From assembly GCA_963582255.1 (NCBI GenBank), contig CAUZRD010000043.1:1-13949 (forward strand): DNA of 13,949 bases, given 5' to 3'. The stretch comes from CAUZRD01 sp963582255. GTDB taxonomy: Bacteria; Pseudomonadota; Alphaproteobacteria; Rhizobiales; TMED25. The notes below the pieces were generated by a model, which made no database searches, had not been told where the DNA came from, and saw only the letters and a program-made list of their open reading frames with translations. Below, piece after piece: positions 1 through 6,692 of this stretch (position 1 is its first letter; every line of letters starts with the position of its first letter). The translations under genes were made by a program, and so were the position numbers.

Positions 1-1
1 C

Positions 2-436
2 CATGTATGCTTTTCACTAGTTAATACTGACACATTGTTCTCCGGTGATCATGTGATGGGATGGTCCACGACCATGATAGCGCCTCCAGATGGTCATATG
101 GCATCTTATTTTTCATCCCTCGACCGACTTTCTGCGCGCGGAGATACACTCTATCTACCTGGTCACGGCCGTGAGGTGACCTCGCCCGGTGATTATGTGC
201 GCGCTTTGGGTGCTCACCGCAGAGCGCGCGAGACTTCGATCCGCTCACAGCTTAAACAGGGCCCTGCTGATGCCATCAAAATTGCTCAGGCAATTTATCC
301 TAATCTTGAGCCAAAACTGATGCGCGCGGCAGCTCTCACTACCCTCGCCCACCTTGTCCATTTGCAAGAACAAGGTATAGCAGAAAGTTCAAACACACCT
401 CAAATAGACGAAATGTTCTGGTTGATTGGCCCGTAG
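2..436 (+). CDS. MBL-fold metallo-hydrolase, 3' part (5' truncated by window edge)
   Basis: The reading frame is open from base 2 to a TAG at 434-436, giving the last 144 residues of a longer protein; the first visible residue is His, followed by VCFSLVNTDTLFSGDHVMG. The SGDHVMGWS stretch carries the aspartate that bridges the metals in metallo-beta-lactamase-fold enzymes, and LPGHG carries a late metal-ligand histidine. The following roughly 80 residues are helical with Arg-rich and Leu-rich segments, resembling the winged-helix C-terminal domain of LACTB2-type MBL hydrolases. The N-terminal HxHxDH motif lies outside the window. A TTG at base 35 also opens this frame but is internal to the fold and not the true start. 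Family membership is well supported. The substrate is unknown; nucleic-acid or thioester hydrolysis are both known in relatives. Confidence 0.82.
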   Translation, partial: HVCFSLVNTDTLFSGDHVMGWSTTMIAPPDGHMASYFSSLDRLSARGDTLYLPGHGREVTSPGDYVRALGAHRRARETSIRSQLKQGPADAIKIAQAIYPNLEPKLMRAAALTTLAHLVHLQEQGIAESSNTPQIDEMFWLIGP

Positions 437-754
437 TAATGTCAGAAGTCAATTCCGGCTGCACCGTGATAGTGGATTTGTGACCGCACTTTCATCATTG
501 ACAAAAGCCAATGAAATTTCAGACGGGCAGGTAGGTATGTTTTCTTGCAAACGCAATGCATATTGCATAAATTTCAGCTATTACAGTTTTAGCAGTAAGC
601 TGAGCTAAAATAGCATCTAGGAGCCTCAAGCGCAGGTTCGTTCAGGACGCTCCTGCTTAACTAAAGTTCAGCAGATCTCTATATTAGTGAAAAAAATTTA
701 CCTCCGAACCACGGTATTAATCGCAATCTAGATCTACTTCGTTTAGGTGGCGAG
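437..754. other. Intergenic region between MBL hydrolase and DUF1499 gene
   Basis: These 318 bases separate two convergent genes. A 60-codon plus-strand frame at 426-608 has no family character and no ribosome binding site, so I do not call it a gene. The stretch holds an AT-rich inverted repeat (577-614) and a second, weaker one, AGGAGC at 619-624 with GCTCCT at 649-654 across a 24-nt loop. Neither is followed by a clear T-run in either direction. A run of seven A at 690-696 reads as a T-run on the minus strand but lacks a good stem in front of it. No RNA gene is recognisable. Confidence 0.5.
577..614. repeat. Imperfect inverted repeat downstream of the MBL gene
   Basis: GCTA (577-580) and TAGC (611-614) flank a perfect 7-bp stem, TTTTAGC (587-593) with GCTAAAA (604-610), leaving a 10-nt loop and a 6-nt bulge on the left arm. 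The A and T runs are on the wrong sides for a classical intrinsic terminator. It could be a transcript-end structure for the two convergent genes or a chance AT-rich hairpin. Confidence 0.35.
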
Positions 755-1555
755 TTATGAATCATGCACTTTTGTGCTGACTTCCTCAATCAGCCATAAC
801 ACCTCACGTATACGCTGGGCGTTACGGCCAAAGTCGGACCGCCCGAACCTTGATACTGATCTTACGTCGAAACGAGTGCCACCATTTTTTGGTCTAATCC
901 TGATAACCACATCATCCTTAAAGCGAAGAATATCAGTGTGCGCCACCGCCTCAATTTTTCCCTCAGAATCGGGCAATAGTGGCTCCATACGCGCACTTAC
1001 AGACCAACCTAGCTGTTGAGTAGCCCTCTCAGCTAGATCGAAACCATCTTCAGGGTGAATTTGTAATATCAGTGGAGCAATATCAGGATAATACTGGCGC
1101 TGGGCATCATGCTCTGACGAGCCTGGCAAGGGCGGCTCCAGCCCATTTGCCCAATCAGGCTGGTCCAGCATCAATAACGTGAAAAGAGGCGGATCTTCTA
1201 GATCGGTTGTAATATCGTGGATCGCCGGCATGGACAGGCCCTGCACCAGGATATAGCTCGGGATTACCAGTACAATAAGCGAAAGGGCGATCGCCAGGAA
1301 TGCATAGCGAAAGCCGCGGATCATCCTCACCCAGATCACGACAATAGAGAAAACCCCAACGCACAGTGCAAGGAACGCGCAGAAAAGACCCGCGCATAAC
1401 AATGAAAATGCAGCGGGCATTTCAATCTGTTCAGAACGGCTAAAGACGATCCCACAAAGTGTAATCAGAGCACTAATCTTTGCAATGCGCCATGACCACC
1501 GGGCAAATGGTGACCAAGTCTCTCGCACTTTTCTTAACAAGCCCAATCCCCGCAA
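755..1555 (-). CDS. DUF1499 domain membrane protein
   Basis: A 266-aa protein with about three hydrophobic segments at residues 27-40, 49-76 and 83-104, followed by a soluble domain from about residue 108 to the end. That domain opens with PAIHDITTD and carries QYYPDI, GKIEAVAHT, FKDDVVIR and a late VRSVSRFGRSDFG run, the recognisable blocks of DUF1499. The family has no established biochemical function. Here it would be membrane-anchored with the domain on one face. The start is TTG at 1553-1555; no ATG occurs in frame until residue 46, which would delete the first hydrophobic segment. GAAG lies 7 nt upstream of the TTG, and the stop of the preceding 95-aa gene is only 9 nt upstream, so coupled translation is plausible. 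A GTG at residue 10 is an alternative start. Confidence 0.85.
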   Translation of the reverse strand: MRGLGLLRKVRETWSPFARWSWRIAKISALITLCGIVFSRSEQIEMPAAFSLLCAGLFCAFLALCVGVFSIVVIWVRMIRGFRYAFLAIALSLIVLVIPSYILVQGLSMPAIHDITTDLEDPPLFTLLMLDQPDWANGLEPPLPGSSEHDAQRQYYPDIAPLILQIHPEDGFDLAERATQQLGWSVSARMEPLLPDSEGKIEAVAHTDILRFKDDVVIRIRPKNGGTRFDVRSVSRFGRSDFGRNAQRIREVLWLIEEVSTKVHDS

Positions 1556-1564
1556 TATATATCT

Positions 1565-1852
1565 TCAGAAGATGTGATATTCACTTACGGCGCTGACTAC
1601 CTCTTGGCTATCAGTATCTACACCGGCGTCTTGTCTCATTCGAATTACCTCTGGGTCAGACATAAATTCTTCGACGCCTTCCATGGTTTCCGCTTCGGCT
1701 ATATCATAAATTCTTGTTCCATCTTCGGTTTGTGTTGCCACTATTAGTTTTAGCCCATTTTTTTGCATATGAGGCTTTAAGTCATCAACTAGTTTCAGCC
1801 ATCTTTCAAAGCTGCATTCTTTGGTTTTTTTGAATGTTGTCAGAAATCTCAT
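1565..1852 (-). CDS. Hypothetical 95-aa protein, possible dimeric alpha/beta-barrel type
   Basis: The ATG at 1850-1852 follows a purine-rich leader containing AGAG, and the TGA at 1565-1567 sits 9 nt before the DUF1499 start, so the two are probably co-transcribed. The protein is acidic and soluble, with no signal peptide or membrane segment. Its pattern is strand (MRFLTTFK), amphipathic helix (about 14-31), strand (LKLIVATQ), turn, strand (RIYDIAEA), helix (about 57-76, EFMSDPEVIRMRQDAG) and a final strand. That beta-alpha-beta-beta-alpha-beta order fits ferredoxin-like dimeric alpha/beta-barrel proteins. I do not recognise a named family and assign no function. Codon use is AT-rich: a hand count of 1621-1860 gives about 39% GC, below the flanking conserved genes. 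Confidence 0.7.
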   Translation of the reverse strand: MRFLTTFKKTKECSFERWLKLVDDLKPHMQKNGLKLIVATQTEDGTRIYDIAEAETMEGVEEFMSDPEVIRMRQDAGVDTDSQEVVSAVSEYHIF

Positions 1853-2047
1853 TTTTTCTCTTTTCTATTTTCAGTAAGTCTTCAAATCATACCCGACATA
1901 CCGTCATAAAGTGTTGGAGTCCGATCGATAATGATTTTCCAATGTTCATTGCCAAGATTTTATTGTTCGGTGGAATGATACGAATGGGAATGTTGATGTC
2001 TCCTAATGAATAAAGACATACAATGGTCTACTAATTCAGCACATGGG

Positions 2048-2203
2048 TCATACAGAATAAATCAAATATTTTACTGTTCTTGCCGCGACCCCTTCGGCTG
2101 GAAGCAGCGAGCCTTGAGCATCCAGTACGTTCATGTCGAATGCAAACACCGCTGCCAGAACAACCATAGGCGCAAAACCAAGAATGGCAGTTTCATCTGA
2201 CAC
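2048..2203 (-). CDS. Probable small hypothetical protein (51 aa), GTG start
   Basis: Downstream of the dehydrogenase stop, a GTG at 2201-2203 opens a 51-codon frame ending in TGA at 2048-2050. The preceding minus-strand bases read GAAGGGGATGGA, a strong purine-rich Shine-Dalgarno-like stretch at correct spacing, and the gap from the upstream stop is 20 nt. The product begins with VSDETAILGFAPMVVLAAVF, a short acidic lead and then a hydrophobic stretch of about 15 residues, followed by a more polar tail ending in YLIYSV. It could be a small membrane-associated protein. The same frame is open further upstream inside the dehydrogenase gene, but that part is a shadow. I recognise no family. The ribosome binding site and position support it; its length alone does not. 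Confidence 0.42.
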   Translation of the reverse strand: MSDETAILGFAPMVVLAAVFAFDMNVLDAQGSLLPAEGVAARTVKYLIYSV

Positions 2204-2223
2204 TCCATCCCCTTCGCCGGACA

Positions 2224-2979
2224 CTATACATGCTGACCGCCATTGATGTGGATATCCGTTCCGGTAACGTATGATGACTGATCGGAGCACAGAAAATAAA
2301 TTGCCTTAGCAACTTCCTCCGGTGAACCCAATCGGCGCAAAGGAATAGTATCTATAAGACTATTTGTTCCCGGTGAGAGTATCGAGGTTTCTATTTCACC
2401 TGGAGAAATCGCATTTACCCTGATATCGAGCGGGCCAAAATCAGATGCCATTTCCCGTGTCAGCGAGGCCAGGGCCGCTTTTGAAGTGGCGTAGGCCGAG
2501 CCAGCAAACGGATGTACTCGACCGCCTGCGATCGATGTCACATTCACGATCGAACCATGCGCCAAGCGCAGTTCCTCGATTAAACCACGCGCCAGCGTGA
2601 TCGGTGCGAAGAAGTTGACCTGAAACACAGCCTGCCAATCATCAATGCTGGTGGAGATGGAGCTAACACGCTCGCCATTTGGACCCTTTGGAGAAATGCC
2701 CGCATTGTTGACCAGGGCATTAAGCCTACCACCATCGGCATTCAAACGCTGACGCATCTCGAAAATGGCATCCTGTGTATTAGAACTATCGGATAGATCA
2801 ACTTGAATATGATCTTCGGGGCCAGCCTCCCAGGGGCAACTTTCGGGGAAAGCATGCCGAGAGCAGGTGATAACCCTCCAGCCTGCGCTGGAAAACCGTT
2901 TGACGGTAGCATGCCCAATTCCCCGGCTTGCTCCAGTCAGGATTAGTGTACGTCGCTCTTCATTGGTCTGCGGCATCAT
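2224..2979 (-). CDS. SDR family NAD(P)-dependent oxidoreductase
   Basis: A 251-aa classical short-chain dehydrogenase/reductase, the usual length for the family. The dinucleotide-binding TGASRGIG motif is at residues 15-22, the structural NNAG at 91-94, and the catalytic Ser149 (in NVTSIAGG), Tyr163 and Lys167 (YATSK) are all present. The RVNAISPGEIET block and the C-terminal YVTGTDIHINGG block are also intact. An Arg at 41 after strand beta-2 is compatible with NADPH preference, but this is inference. The substrate cannot be told from sequence; relatives act on sugars, steroids, 3-oxoacyl groups and many alcohols. Start choice is between adjacent ATGs at 2979 and 2976, with only a weak ribosome binding site. 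It leads a possible minus-strand unit with the small genes downstream. Confidence 0.9.
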   Translation of the reverse strand: MMPQTNEERRTLILTGASRGIGHATVKRFSSAGWRVITCSRHAFPESCPWEAGPEDHIQVDLSDSSNTQDAIFEMRQRLNADGGRLNALVNNAGISPKGPNGERVSSISTSIDDWQAVFQVNFFAPITLARGLIEELRLAHGSIVNVTSIAGGRVHPFAGSAYATSKAALASLTREMASDFGPLDIRVNAISPGEIETSILSPGTNSLIDTIPLRRLGSPEEVAKAIYFLCSDQSSYVTGTDIHINGGQHV

Positions 2980-3107
2980 GGCATTTGCTAACTTAAAAAA
3001 GTTATATGAGTTAATAGCACGGCGGTTGATATGACGCGAGTATTGCTAAATTTTGACATCTGATGAATATAACATTGTTTGTTCTTCACCTCATCATAAT
3101 CGGGTGC

Positions 3108-3743
3108 TTATGGATAAAGATGCTGGCGGGTCCAACCGTCCTCCACTTTTTCAAACCTAACCCGCTCGTGTAACCGAAATTCACCTGAGCACCAAAACTC
3201 GATTTCGGAGGGAACAAGCAAAAATCCAGACCAATAGGGCGGGCGCGGAATCTTTTGATTCTCAAACCGAGCCTTGATGCCATCAACCGCGCGCTCCAAC
3301 TCTTCGCGGTTGGCTAGGAATGACGATTGACGACTAGCCCATGCTCCAATTTTGCTTATCTGAGGTCTGGTGGAAAAATAGTCATCGGCCTGGGTATCAC
3401 TGATCGGCACTACCCGACCACGGACGCGAACCTGTCGGGCAAGAGATTTCCAGTGAAAACACCCGCTGGCCTGTGGATTACATATCAACTCAACGGCTTT
3501 AACACTCTTCAGATTTGTATAAAATGAAAAACCTTCTTGGTCGAAAGATTTGATCAGAACGATGCGTACATTCGGCATTTTCTGAGCATCACAAGTTGCT
3601 AGAGCCATCGCATTAGCATCAGAAATCTCGGCTTTATGGGCACTAGCTAACCAAGTTTTAAATAGTGCGAATGGATCATCGCCTTCAATCGGATTGAGTG
3701 CGGAGAGTTGCGTTGCATCTAGTGGTTGAGGACAATCTGACAT
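3108..3743 (-). CDS. pdxH: Pyridoxamine 5'-phosphate oxidase
   Basis: PdxH oxidises pyridoxamine or pyridoxine 5'-phosphate to pyridoxal 5'-phosphate with FMN and O2 in the cytosol. The 211-aa protein has the family blocks in order: NVRIVLIK (58-65), FYTNLKSVKA (74-83), the FMN-binding RQVRVRG (103-109), IGAWASRQS (132-140), IEFWCSG (181-187) and RLHER (190-194), whose Arg190 and His192 match the catalytic Arg/His of the E. coli enzyme. The usual C-terminal RL-x-P reads HLYP here. The N-terminus lacks the LRRR segment of the E. coli enzyme and runs straight from a short polar lead into DPFALFKTWL. It is transcribed divergently from the dnaJ-like gene, with 124 nt between them. Identification is secure. 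Confidence 0.96.
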   Translation of the reverse strand: MSDCPQPLDATQLSALNPIEGDDPFALFKTWLASAHKAEISDANAMALATCDAQKMPNVRIVLIKSFDQEGFSFYTNLKSVKAVELICNPQASGCFHWKSLARQVRVRGRVVPISDTQADDYFSTRPQISKIGAWASRQSSFLANREELERAVDGIKARFENQKIPRPPYWSGFLLVPSEIEFWCSGEFRLHERVRFEKVEDGWTRQHLYP

Positions 3744-3867
3744 TCAATATCCAATCGGGTAAACAGGCTGGGTCGGATGCAGTTGCTTTAACTGAGAATA
3801 AGTCCCAGATAAGGTATCAGCTCTTAGCTTAAGTGGCATTTTTCCACCACACACTATCTGGATTAAT

Positions 3868-4767
3868 ATGCGTGACCCTTATGACATTCTCGGCATCGAT
3901 CGCAACGCTGACAAAACAGATATCAAAAAAGCCTACCGCAGGCTGGCCAAGACTTATCACCCGGATTCCAACAGCAGCGATCCAAAAGCTGCCCAACGTT
4001 TTTCCAACATCACCCAAGCCTACGATTTCCTGAATGACGGCGAAAAGCGCCGCGCTTTCGATAGCGATGAAATTGACGCCGACGGCAATCCGCGCAGGTT
4101 CGCTTATAACCGCAATTCTGGCAGAGCTGGCGGGCTCCAAGGTGATGGACAACAGTTTGGCGGGTTTTCCCCTGACGATATCTTTTCCGATCTTTTTTCC
4201 GGGTTTCGTGGGAACGCTCAGCAAACCCCGTTTAGTGCACCAGAAGTGGAAACAAACCTAACCATGAGCCTGTCGCTGCAAGATGCTGCTAGCGGAGTCA
4301 AGCGAAGGCTCTCGCTATCAAATGGGCGGACGATCGAGGTTTCAATCCCCAAAGGCGTGCAAAGCGGTCAGGTGATCCGATTGCGCGGCCAAGGCAACCC
4401 CAGTCGGAGAGGCATCGCGAGCGATCTGTTGATTACAGTCAACGTGGAAACTGATTCCCTGTTTGAGCGCGATGGAATGAACCTACGGCTCACGTTGCCC
4501 ATCTCACTCTACGAAGCAGTTCTGGGGGCGAAAGTACGCGTTCCCACACTTGAAGGATCAGTTGAGCTCAATATTCCCGGATCGTCAAGTTCAGGCAAAG
4601 TTCTGCGTCTTAAGAGTAAGGGTATAAAGAACGAAAAGGAATTAGCAGGTGATCTGTTCGTAATATTGAAGATCATTCTGCCACCGGCTGATCTTGAGCT
4701 AGAAAATTTTTTACGCAAGCGGTCAATCACCGAGCCCTATTCTGTTCGTGGAACAGAGTTTGACTAA
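3868..4767 (+). CDS. DnaJ-family co-chaperone lacking the zinc finger (CbpA-like)
   Basis: A 299-aa J-domain protein. The J domain covers residues 3-66, with HPD at 31-33, the tripeptide needed to stimulate DnaK ATPase. A Gly/Phe-rich linker runs from about 84 to 116, including FGGFSPDDIFSDLFSGF. There are no CxxCxGxG repeats, so this is a type II, CbpA-like protein rather than canonical DnaJ. Two C-terminal beta-sandwich domains follow from about 126 to 272, recognisable from IPKGVQSGQVIRLRGQG and the second copy IPGSSSSGKVLRLKSKG. The ATG is preceded by GGA at suitable spacing. Such a gene next to pdxH and upstream of fabI is a neighbourhood I associate with Rhizobiales. Its clients are unknown; the housekeeping dnaJ is presumably elsewhere. 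Confidence 0.93.
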   Translation: MRDPYDILGIDRNADKTDIKKAYRRLAKTYHPDSNSSDPKAAQRFSNITQAYDFLNDGEKRRAFDSDEIDADGNPRRFAYNRNSGRAGGLQGDGQQFGGFSPDDIFSDLFSGFRGNAQQTPFSAPEVETNLTMSLSLQDAASGVKRRLSLSNGRTIEVSIPKGVQSGQVIRLRGQGNPSRRGIASDLLITVNVETDSLFERDGMNLRLTLPISLYEAVLGAKVRVPTLEGSVELNIPGSSSSGKVLRLKSKGIKNEKELAGDLFVILKIILPPADLELENFLRKRSITEPYSVRGTEFD

Positions 4768-5004
4768 CAGGATGTGAGATCTGGCGTAAATATACGGAAC
4801 ACCTTCCATTAAAGACTAGGGGTCGAGTCGTAAAATTATCCTACTCATAGTCACAGAATTTAAGCAGTACACCCGTCACGGCGTGATTTTACCTACCTTA
4901 AGATCATTCCAACCAAGATAGTTCGATCGCTAACAAGTAACGAAACCAATGGATCTATCGGCATCTATAATTTTTCTTTAGAGAGAGGCCACAAAAATAG
5001 TTAG

Positions 5005-5016
5005 ATCGCATGCGAT
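5005..5016. promoter_or_regulatory. Perfect 12-bp palindrome upstream of fabI promoter, possible operator
   Basis: ATCGCATGCGAT equals its own reverse complement. It ends 5 bases before the -35-like hexamer at 5022, a position used by many activators and repressors. I cannot match it to a known regulator's site, and a chance palindrome remains possible. Confidence 0.3.
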
Positions 5017-5021
5017 ATATT

Positions 5022-5049
5022 TTGATTGGTCTGCCATAACTGCCATAAT
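5022..5049 (+). promoter_or_regulatory. Candidate sigma70-type promoter for fabI
   Basis: TTGATT (5022-5027) and CATAAT (5044-5049) are separated by 16 bases. They match the consensus -35 and -10 hexamers at 4 and 5 of 6 positions. A transcript from about 5056 would have a leader of roughly 70 nt before the fabI ATG. This is pattern matching only; alphaproteobacterial promoters are often weaker matches. Confidence 0.4.
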
Positions 5050-5128
5050 ACACGCGCATCACGATGGACCATCCGGTTCAACTGTGTAGAATAAACCCTT
5101 CGTTAAGGGACAGAAAGACGGAGATCAA

Positions 5129-5950
5129 ATGAATCCGCCTGGGCAGCTTATGGCTGGAAAACGCGGCCTCATCATGGGCGTCGCCAACAATCGTTCTATA
5201 GCATGGGGTATTGCTAAATCGGCACATGCTCACGGAGCACAAATAGCACTCTCCTATCAAGGTGAGGCACTAAAGAAACGTGTCGTTCCGCTCGCGGCGG
5301 AACTCGACTCAAATCTGATTGTCGAGTGTGATGTTGCCGATAAAAAATCAATCGATTCGGCATTTTCATTCATTGAAAGAGAGTGGGGATCGATCGACTT
5401 TCTTGTACACGCAATCGCATTTTCCGATAAGTCAGAGCTGACCGGTCGCTATGTCGATACCTCAGCCGACAATTTTAGTAACTCGATGCTGATTTCCTGT
5501 TACTCGTTCACAGCAATCGCGCAACGGGCTGAAAAATTAATGCCAGATGGTGGATCGCTGCTGACGCTAACTTATTATGGCGCAGAAAAAGTAATGCCCC
5601 ACTATAATGTCATGGGTGTTGCCAAGGCTGCTCTGGAAGCATCCGTCCGCTATCTTGCCGTTGATCTTGGGAAAACCGGAATTCGGGTTAATGCTATTTC
5701 GGCCGGACCCATCAAAACCTTAGCTTCTTCCGGCATTGACGATTTTCGATATATCCTTAAGTGGAACGAATATAATTCACCTCTGCGTCGCACGGTTACC
5801 ACCGATGAAGTTGGGGATTCGGCGCTCTTTCTTTTATCTGATCTCAGCCGGTCGGTAACCGGAGAAGTGCTACATGTAGATGCCGGCTATCATGTCGTAG
5901 GTATGAAAAACGAAGATGCACCAGATATCTCAGCGCGCTCCAAAGACTGA
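5129..5950 (+). CDS. fabI: Enoyl-[acyl-carrier-protein] reductase (NADH), FabI type
   Basis: FabI reduces trans-2-enoyl-ACP to acyl-ACP, the last step of each type II fatty acid elongation cycle, in the cytosol. The 273-aa protein begins, after a short lead, with GKRGLIMGVANNRSIAWGIA, the divergent glycine-rich cofactor motif of FabI. Catalytic residues align as Tyr149, Tyr159 and Lys166 (TYYGAEKVMPHYNVMGVAK), matching E. coli Tyr146, Tyr156 and Lys163. The SAGPIKTLAS block lies in the substrate-binding loop region. GGAG five bases before the ATG supports this start, although an in-frame ATG at residue 8 is also possible. At the position of E. coli Gly93 this protein has Ala97 (HAIAF). Rhizobiales often carry more than one fabI-like gene, so this may not be the only reductase. 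Confidence 0.95.
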   Translation: MNPPGQLMAGKRGLIMGVANNRSIAWGIAKSAHAHGAQIALSYQGEALKKRVVPLAAELDSNLIVECDVADKKSIDSAFSFIEREWGSIDFLVHAIAFSDKSELTGRYVDTSADNFSNSMLISCYSFTAIAQRAEKLMPDGGSLLTLTYYGAEKVMPHYNVMGVAKAALEASVRYLAVDLGKTGIRVNAISAGPIKTLASSGIDDFRYILKWNEYNSPLRRTVTTDEVGDSALFLLSDLSRSVTGEVLHVDAGYHVVGMKNEDAPDISARSKD

Positions 5951-5980
5951 GGCTATTCACTATGAATTGGCGGGGTTTCT

Positions 5981-6568
5981 ATGCTGATGCTCCAACATCG
6001 ACTATATTTTCTTCGCCATGGCGAAACAGAATGGAACCGCGAGCGGCGCCTTCAGGGGCTAACAGACATCCCACTCAATGATATTGGGCGCGCTCAAGCC
6101 AAACGCCATGGTAATATGATGCGATCTCTTGATGAACCGTGGGAGAACTACACCTTCTGGGTTAGCCCTATGGTGCGAGCACGAGAGACTTTTACAATCA
6201 TTCATGACATTCTTGACGTCGATATAAAAGCGCGGTTTGACCCGCTCCTACAAGAAGGTTCATTTGGCCGCTGGGAAGGTCTGACATGGAGCGATGTGAT
6301 TGAACGTGAACCAGAAAACCATATGCGCTGGTTTGAAAACTCTTGGGATTACGCTCCTCATGAAGGTAACACCTACCGTGATCTCTCAATCCGATTTACT
6401 GAATGGGCGAGCAATATGACGGGGCCTAGCGTTATTATTTCCCATGGCGGTATCAGCCGCGCCGTACGCGCTCTTTATCTCGACATAGACAAGACGAAGC
6501 TTGCCTCCCTCAGCATGCCGCAGGATAGGTTCATGTGCCTTGAAAATGGTGAGGTGATCTTTCTCTAG
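5981..6568 (+). CDS. Histidine phosphatase superfamily protein (phosphoglycerate mutase-like)
   Basis: A 195-aa protein of the two-histidine phosphatase superfamily. LRHGETEWN (11-19) holds the His13 that is phosphorylated during catalysis, with Arg12 and Glu15. SPMVRARET (62-70) holds the phosphate-binding Arg66. QEGSFGRWEG (91-100) carries the acidic general acid/base, and ISHGGISR (153-160) the second histidine, His155. The length suits a cofactor-dependent mutase-like phosphatase (GpmB, CobC or PhoE groups) rather than the 250-aa glycolytic mutase GpmA, so a small phosphorylated metabolite is the likely substrate. GGGG five bases before the ATG supports the start. It lies 30 nt after fabI and is probably co-transcribed with it. 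No true substrate can be assigned from sequence. Confidence 0.9.
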   Translation: MLMLQHRLYFLRHGETEWNRERRLQGLTDIPLNDIGRAQAKRHGNMMRSLDEPWENYTFWVSPMVRARETFTIIHDILDVDIKARFDPLLQEGSFGRWEGLTWSDVIEREPENHMRWFENSWDYAPHEGNTYRDLSIRFTEWASNMTGPSVIISHGGISRAVRALYLDIDKTKLASLSMPQDRFMCLENGEVIFL

Positions 6569-6587
6569 CCTAGAGTATATCTTTAGG
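6569..6587 (+). terminator. Possible weak intrinsic terminator after the phosphatase gene
   Basis: Directly after the stop codon, CCTAGAG (6569-6575) can pair with CTTTAGG (6581-6587) over a TATAT loop, giving seven pairs with one G-U. A T-rich stretch (TCTTATATTTTT, 6591-6602) follows a few bases later instead of immediately, and the stem is not GC-rich. It could act as a leaky terminator between the fabI unit and aroC. Confidence 0.3.
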
Positions 6588-6692
6588 AAATCTTATATTT
6601 TTCCGCGCAAGCTCCTTATCTTGCTCTTGTAGTTCACTTGAATATCAGTCACGACTTGCTCGCGCACGAAAGGTCTACAACGAAAAGAACTC

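Larger units (their letters stand above)
4768..5128. other. 361-base intergenic region upstream of fabI
   Basis: No gene is visible. At 4875-4890 a short hairpin (GTCAC, loop GGC, GTGAT, one G-U pair) runs into four T, a weak candidate terminator for the dnaJ-like gene. Towards the right end lie a perfect 12-bp palindrome (5005-5016) and a candidate sigma70-type promoter (5022-5049), both listed separately. The remainder is AT-rich without structure I can recognise. The gap argues that fabI starts its own transcription unit. Confidence 0.5.

Noticed and set aside
426..608. 60-codon plus-strand frame after the MBL gene
   Set aside because: TTG start inside the preceding gene, no ribosome binding site, no family character and biased residue content; looks like a chance frame.
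724..736. Short palindrome around TAGATCTA downstream of the DUF1499 gene
   Set aside because: Only 8 bp, AT-rich, with no associated promoter or repeat; expected by chance in a window this size.
2006..2200. 64-codon plus-strand frame in the gap behind the dehydrogenase
   Set aside because: Lies opposite the small minus-strand frame, has no ribosome binding site and low-complexity polar composition; the minus-strand frame is the better candidate.
2048..2290. 80-codon reading of the small minus-strand frame starting inside the dehydrogenase gene
   Set aside because: The upstream 29 codons overlap the conserved dehydrogenase C-terminus; the GTG at 2203 with its ribosome binding site is a better start.
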